45,482 nt of DNA. Source: BM506 sp031581485. Lineage in GTDB: Bacteria > Desulfobacterota > Desulfobulbia > Desulfobulbales > SURF-16. The notes under the pieces were generated by a model. The model made no database searches, was not told where the DNA came from, and saw nothing but the letters and a program-made list of their open reading frames with translations. This document shows, one piece after another, positions 42,391 to 45,482 of this stretch (its first letter is position 1; the number at the start of each line of letters is the position of its first letter). The stretch lies in NCBI GenBank assembly GCA_031581485.1, contig JAVLBA010000013.1:1-45482 (forward strand), in the 5' to 3' direction. The translations under genes and the position numbers were made by a program.

Positions 42391-42419
42391 TTGACATTTA
42401 ACCACATTCTTCAGATACT
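42391..42419 (+). promoter_or_regulatory. Promoter of the response regulator gene
   Basis: TTGACA (42391-42396), 17-bp spacer, GATACT (42414-42419), about 55 bp upstream of the start codon. It lies back-to-back with the htpG promoter, only 22 bp apart. Confidence 0.65.
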
Positions 42420-42473
42420 TTGAACTGGTGAAACCAGCGTAGTTAGAGGAAATGTTAGGAGAAACTGGAATCC

Positions 42474-42869
42474 ATGGCAGAGCAGCCCCCCCCCAAGCGT
42501 ATCCTGATCATGGATGATGAGGCAACTATCCGCACTCTTCTGGAGCAATCGCTGCGTTTAATGGGTTTTGATGTCTTTTCTGTGGCCTGCGGGGAAGAGG
42601 CGGTTGCCGTCTATGATCAGGCGGCGCAGGAAAAGGCCCCTTTTGATGCGGTTATTATGGACCTGACGGTCCAGGGTGGTATGGGTGGGGAGGAGGCGGC
42701 CGCCCTGATCGGCAAAGCCTATCCCGGGGCGGTCATTATCGCTGCCAGTGGCGATGCCAGTGCCCCTGCCATGGAGTATTATGAAGATTTCGGTTTCAAG
42801 GGCCATATCTCCAAACCTTTTAATCTTCAGGAACTCGCTTCCTATATTCATTCTCTTCTTGGCGCCTGA
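42474..42869 (+). CDS. Single-domain response regulator (receiver only)
   Basis: A 131-residue CheY-like protein: acidic pocket D14-D15 (IMDDE), phospho-acceptor D63 (VIMDLTV), S92 (AASGD) and K114 (HISKPF). There is no output domain, so it works through protein contact or in a phosphorelay. The phospho-site follows FDAVIMDLTVQGGMGG, as in receivers of hybrid kinases. No kinase gene is adjacent; the PhoR-like kinase is 12 kb away. TAGGAG lies 13 nt before ATG 42474, a rather long spacing. Confidence 0.9.
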   Translation: MAEQPPPKRILIMDDEATIRTLLEQSLRLMGFDVFSVACGEEAVAVYDQAAQEKAPFDAVIMDLTVQGGMGGEEAAALIGKAYPGAVIIAASGDASAPAMEYYEDFGFKGHISKPFNLQELASYIHSLLGA

Positions 42870-42914
42870 CTCTGTGGCGCGCATTCTTTCTCGCCTGCAT
42901 GCCGGGCTTTTGCA

Positions 42915-42944
42915 TTGACATCTGGATATGGGCACTGGTATGTT
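42915..42944 (+). promoter_or_regulatory. Possible promoter of thiC
   Basis: TTGACA (42915-42920), 18-bp spacer, TATGTT (42939-42944). The remaining leader of about 110 nt shows no TPP-riboswitch sequence. Confidence 0.45.
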
Positions 42945-43061
42945 TTCTCCTTTTTGTTTGGTAAATGGAGATCATCTCTGATGGCCGGTTGAGCCGCTTC
43001 TGGCGCCCCTCTTGCCTTGTCAGGGTTTTATTTTTTGTATCTGTCCCTATGGAGAATTTTG

Positions 43062-44369
43062 ATGAGTATTCGTGAAGATGCCCTGCGCGGCACCGTTACC
43101 CCCATTTTTGAGGCCTGTGCCCAGCACGAAGGGGTTTCCCTTGAGGTGCTCATGGCCGGTGTTGCCGCTGGTACCATTGCCATTCCCAAGAATATCAACC
43201 ATGATTTCAGCAGAATCATGGCGGTGGGCAAGGGCCTTTCCACCAAGGTCAATGCCAATATCGGTGCCTCCCGTGATATGCCTGAGGCCAAACAGGAACT
43301 GGAAAAACTGTGCGTCTGCCTGCAGGCCGGGGCCGACACGGTGATGGACCTCAGTATGGGGGAGAATATCAATGAGGTGCGCCGCGGCATTCTCAAGGAA
43401 TGCCCCATTCCCCTGGGCACGGTGCCGGTCTATCAAACGGTGGCCGATGTGGTGGAAAAGAAGAAAAAGGCCATTGGTGAGGTGACCGTGGCGGAGATGC
43501 TCGCCACCATTGAGGAGCAGGCGCGGGATGGCGTTGATTTCATGACCATCCATTGCGGTCTGACCCGTGATGCCCTGGCCAAGGTCAAGGGCCATGAGCG
43601 TCTGATGGGGGTGGTCAGTCGCGGTGGTTCCTTTACCATTGAGTGGATGAGCCATAACAGGAAGGAAAATCCCTTTTATGAGCATTACGACGAGATCCTG
43701 GCCATCTTGAAAGAATATGAGGTGACCATGAGCCTGGGTGACGGTCTGCGTCCCGGCTGTCTGGTGGATGCCACGGATCGAGGCCAGGTCCAGGAACTGA
43801 TCCATCTTGGCGAACTCACCCAGCGGGCCTGGGAGGCCGGCGTCCAGGTCATTGTGGAGGGTCCGGGTCATATGCCTATGGATCAGATCACCGCCAATGT
43901 GCTTCTGCAGAAACGTCTCTGCCATGGCGCCCCCTTTTATGTCCTGGGACCCCTGGTGACCGATATCGCCCCCGGGTATGATCATATCACCGGTGCCATC
44001 GGCGGTGCCTTGGCTGCCTCGGCCGGTGCGGATTTTCTCTGCTATGTCACTCCGGCTGAACATCTGAAGCTGCCCAATGCCGAGGACGTGCGGGAAGGGG
44101 TTATGGCCTCGCGGATTGCCGGCCATGCCGCCGATATCGTCAAGGGTGTGCCCGGGGCCATTGACAAGGATATCGCCATGGCCAAATGCCGTAACAATCT
44201 TGACTGGAAGGGGCAGATCGAGCTCTCTGTCGACCCGGAGAAGGCCCGGAGCTACCGGGAAATGGGCAACTCCTATAAGGGTGATGCCTGTGCCATGTGT
44301 GGCGATTATTGTGCCATCAAGGTCTACAAAAAGGCAACCAAGCCCGGCCGCTGCCCCACGGAAAAATAG
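43062..44369 (+). CDS. thiC: ThiC-family radical SAM enzyme (HMP-P synthase or BzaF paralogue)
   Basis: 435 residues. ThiC converts aminoimidazole ribotide to HMP phosphate for thiamine. Motifs present are VNANIGAS, GADTVMDLS-GENI, VEGPGHMPMDQI, APFYVLGPLVTDIAPGYDHITGAIGG, CYVTPAEHL, and the C-terminal CAMCGDYC that binds the 4Fe-4S cluster (C-x2-C-x4-C order read as CxxCxxxC). It is the short, anaerobe-type form. BzaF, which makes 5-hydroxybenzimidazole for cobamides, is a close paralogue and cannot be excluded. GGAG 7 nt before ATG 43062 fixes the start. It is followed 41 bp later by a small membrane protein gene. Confidence 0.88.
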   Translation: MSIREDALRGTVTPIFEACAQHEGVSLEVLMAGVAAGTIAIPKNINHDFSRIMAVGKGLSTKVNANIGASRDMPEAKQELEKLCVCLQAGADTVMDLSMGENINEVRRGILKECPIPLGTVPVYQTVADVVEKKKKAIGEVTVAEMLATIEEQARDGVDFMTIHCGLTRDALAKVKGHERLMGVVSRGGSFTIEWMSHNRKENPFYEHYDEILAILKEYEVTMSLGDGLRPGCLVDATDRGQVQELIHLGELTQRAWEAGVQVIVEGPGHMPMDQITANVLLQKRLCHGAPFYVLGPLVTDIAPGYDHITGAIGGALAASAGADFLCYVTPAEHLKLPNAEDVREGVMASRIAGHAADIVKGVPGAIDKDIAMAKCRNNLDWKGQIELSVDPEKARSYREMGNSYKGDACAMCGDYCAIKVYKKATKPGRCPTEK

Positions 44370-44410
44370 AGGGACAGCCCCTTTTTATGGGTTTTTCTTA
44401 AGGAGATGAG

Positions 44411-44743
44411 ATGGGTGATATCCTTGCCGCGCTTTCTGAGTTTTGGGTGAACACCAATATCCCGGAGCAATTGAAGAATGTCGATGTCCGGGGTGCCTTC
44501 ACCAACCCCTGGGTGCTGGTTCCTCTCATTGCCCAGGTGAGCTGGTGGTTCTATAAACAAAACATCAACGCCATTATTTTTCTTGCCCTGGCTATCGGGG
44601 TCTGGATCTTTACCGGCAGCCCCTATGCCCATGGGCTGGTGGTTAACGGCGAACTCCAGTTGGGCAAGGTGCTGCCGGTGGCAGGCGTTGGCCTGGGGGC
44701 CATCATGGTGGTTATTTACCTGCTCTTTATGCGTGGTGATTAA
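44411..44743 (+). CDS. Small membrane protein, function unknown
   Basis: 110 residues with three hydrophobic segments (about 33-49, 53-70 and 86-106), unrecognised. The N-terminal ~30 residues are soluble (FWVNTNIPEQLKNVDVRGAF). AAGGAG precedes ATG 44411. Its stop codon shares one base with the start of the glycosylase gene (TAATG), so the two are translationally coupled; thiC may be in the same transcript. Confidence 0.7.
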   Translation: MGDILAALSEFWVNTNIPEQLKNVDVRGAFTNPWVLVPLIAQVSWWFYKQNINAIIFLALAIGVWIFTGSPYAHGLVVNGELQLGKVLPVAGVGLGAIMVVIYLLFMRGD

Positions 44744-45402
44744 TGTCCGGCTCCCGCCTCCAGGATCTCTACCAGACGCTCCTTGATCATTTCGGGCCCC
44801 AGCGCTGGTGGCCCGGCGACACCACCCTGGAGATCGTGGTGGGCGCGGTGTTGACCCAGAATACTAATTGGCGCAATGTCAGCCTGGCCCTTGCGCAGCT
44901 CAAGCAGGAGGAGCTCCTTTCCCTGGACGGCCTCCTGGCCTTGCCTGTGGCGCAGTTGGCGGCACTGATCCGGCCGGCCGGTTATTATAATATCAAGGCC
45001 CAGCGCCTTAAAAATCTCCTCACCCTGCTGGCCGAGGAGATCGCCGACAGCGGCAGCCTGGAGGAATTCTTCAGCCAGGATCTCTTTTCCGTGCGGTCCA
45101 AATTACTCTCCGTCAAGGGCATCGGTCCGGAAACGGCCGATTCCATCCTCCTCTATGCCGCCCGCAAGCCCATCTTTGTGGTGGATGCCTATACCTATCG
45201 TTTCCTGAGCAGACACGGCCTGGTGGCCGAGGAAAGCAGTTATGAGGAGATGCAGGAGCTCTTCATGAGTGCTCTGCCTCCGGAGGCGGATCTCTATAAC
45301 GAGTATCATGCCCTGCTGGTCTGTCTGGGCAAGGAGTTCTGCAAGAAGAGCAACCCCCGCTGTCAGGAATGCCCCCTGCAGGACGATCTGCCCGGAGCCT
45401 AG
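44743..45402 (+). CDS. Endonuclease III-related DNA glycosylase (MagIII-like, COG2231 type)
   Basis: A 219-residue HhH-GPD superfamily protein for base-excision repair. The helix-hairpin-helix VKGIGPETADSILLYA is at 124-139 and the catalytic Asp is D148 (VVDAYTYRF). In endonuclease III the HhH carries a catalytic Lys (GVGRKTAN); here that position is E130, so a monofunctional glycosylase without lyase activity is expected, as in MagIII 3-methyladenine glycosylases. Four Cys (C194, C200, C207, C210) lie near the end, but the spacing differs from the classical C-x6-C-x2-C-x5-C cluster. A terminator follows at 45442. Confidence 0.85.
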   Translation: MSGSRLQDLYQTLLDHFGPQRWWPGDTTLEIVVGAVLTQNTNWRNVSLALAQLKQEELLSLDGLLALPVAQLAALIRPAGYYNIKAQRLKNLLTLLAEEIADSGSLEEFFSQDLFSVRSKLLSVKGIGPETADSILLYAARKPIFVVDAYTYRFLSRHGLVAEESSYEEMQELFMSALPPEADLYNEYHALLVCLGKEFCKKSNPRCQECPLQDDLPGA

Positions 45403-45441
45403 GACAGTGTATCACTTAAAGTTTCGGATAGTTATGCAACT

Positions 45442-45470
45442 ATGCCTTTAACCACAAAGGCATTCTTTTT
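45442..45470 (+). terminator. Terminator after the DNA glycosylase gene
   Basis: ATGCCTTT (45442-45449), loop AACCAC, AAAGGCAT (45456-45463), then TCTTTTT. It closes the thiC-membrane protein-glycosylase unit. Confidence 0.8.
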
Positions 45471-45482
45471 AATACCCCCTTG

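Noticed and set aside
42870..43061. Search for a TPP or cobalamin riboswitch upstream of thiC
   Set aside because: No CTGAGA...ACCC...CTGATCTGG-like core and no cobalamin-box sequence is present in the leader.
45450..45460. ACCACAAAGG at the right edge as a second copy of the left-edge repeat
   Set aside because: It is fully explained as the loop and right arm of the terminator at 45442-45470.

Overview
The window looks like chromosomal DNA of an anaerobic, Gram-negative member of the Desulfobacterota, most likely a Desulfobulbales/Desulfobulbaceae relative. This placement is inferred from gene content and protein flavour: an RfaE2 domain for heptose-containing LPS, a long UbiD-family decarboxylase of the menaquinone type, a short ThiC, many 4Fe-4S and c-type cytochrome proteins, and DUF5752 next to a trehalose synthase. 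No rRNA or other taxonomic marker is present. The DNA is fairly GC-rich and gene-dense. I found no transposase, integrase or CRISPR array, and base composition does not change visibly anywhere, so it reads as ordinary chromosome.

Layout. (1) 117-2195 (-): a PhoU-like DUF47 protein and a PiT phosphate transporter. (2) 2462-6058 (+): a nitrilase-RfaE2 fusion, then groES-groEL with a heat-shock-like promoter and a perfect non-CIRCE inverted repeat in the leader. (3) 6212-10660 (+): tRNA with CAU anticodon, a stripped-down RelA/SpoT homologue, two small exported proteins, a flavin-reductase remnant and an RluA-type pseudouridine synthase. (4) 10994-19867 (+): a tightly packed trehalose operon (DUF5752, TreT-like glycosyltransferase, GlgX/TreX, TreZ, TreY), holding both an NDP-glucose route and a glycogen route to trehalose. 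(5) 20048-26844: a PilZ protein, a double-TM2 membrane protein, a pseudouridine synthase/methyltransferase fusion, a candidate small RNA, tRNA-Asn, IHF/HU, RluB, a small hypothetical protein and UbiD. (6) 26997-30952: a small conserved protein, a YcgR-like PilZ protein, YjbQ, a methyltransferase and a PhoR-like kinase with no partner regulator in view.

(7) 31254-39292 (+): an AEC transporter, NapF and a ferredoxin-nitroreductase fusion, then napDAGHBC for periplasmic nitrate reduction. The napD upstream region carries a near-perfect sigma-54 promoter and, about 140-190 bp further upstream, a nested symmetrical dyad that could be an enhancer site. The operon ends in a 46-bp perfect palindrome. 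(8) 39529-45402: a small hypothetical protein, a second candidate non-coding RNA, HtpG (-), a single-domain response regulator, ThiC (or its paralogue BzaF), a small membrane protein and an endonuclease III-related glycosylase.

The most promising leads are the sigma-54/dyad control region of nap, two intergenic stretches with promoter, structure and terminator but no protein (about 22570-22792 and 40079-40388), two unusual fusions (nitrilase-RfaE2 and RluA-RlmI-like), a 34-residue tandem-repeat exported protein, and the DUF5752-TreT pair leading the trehalose operon. All functional statements rest on reading the sequence and on recognising families; no database search was run.
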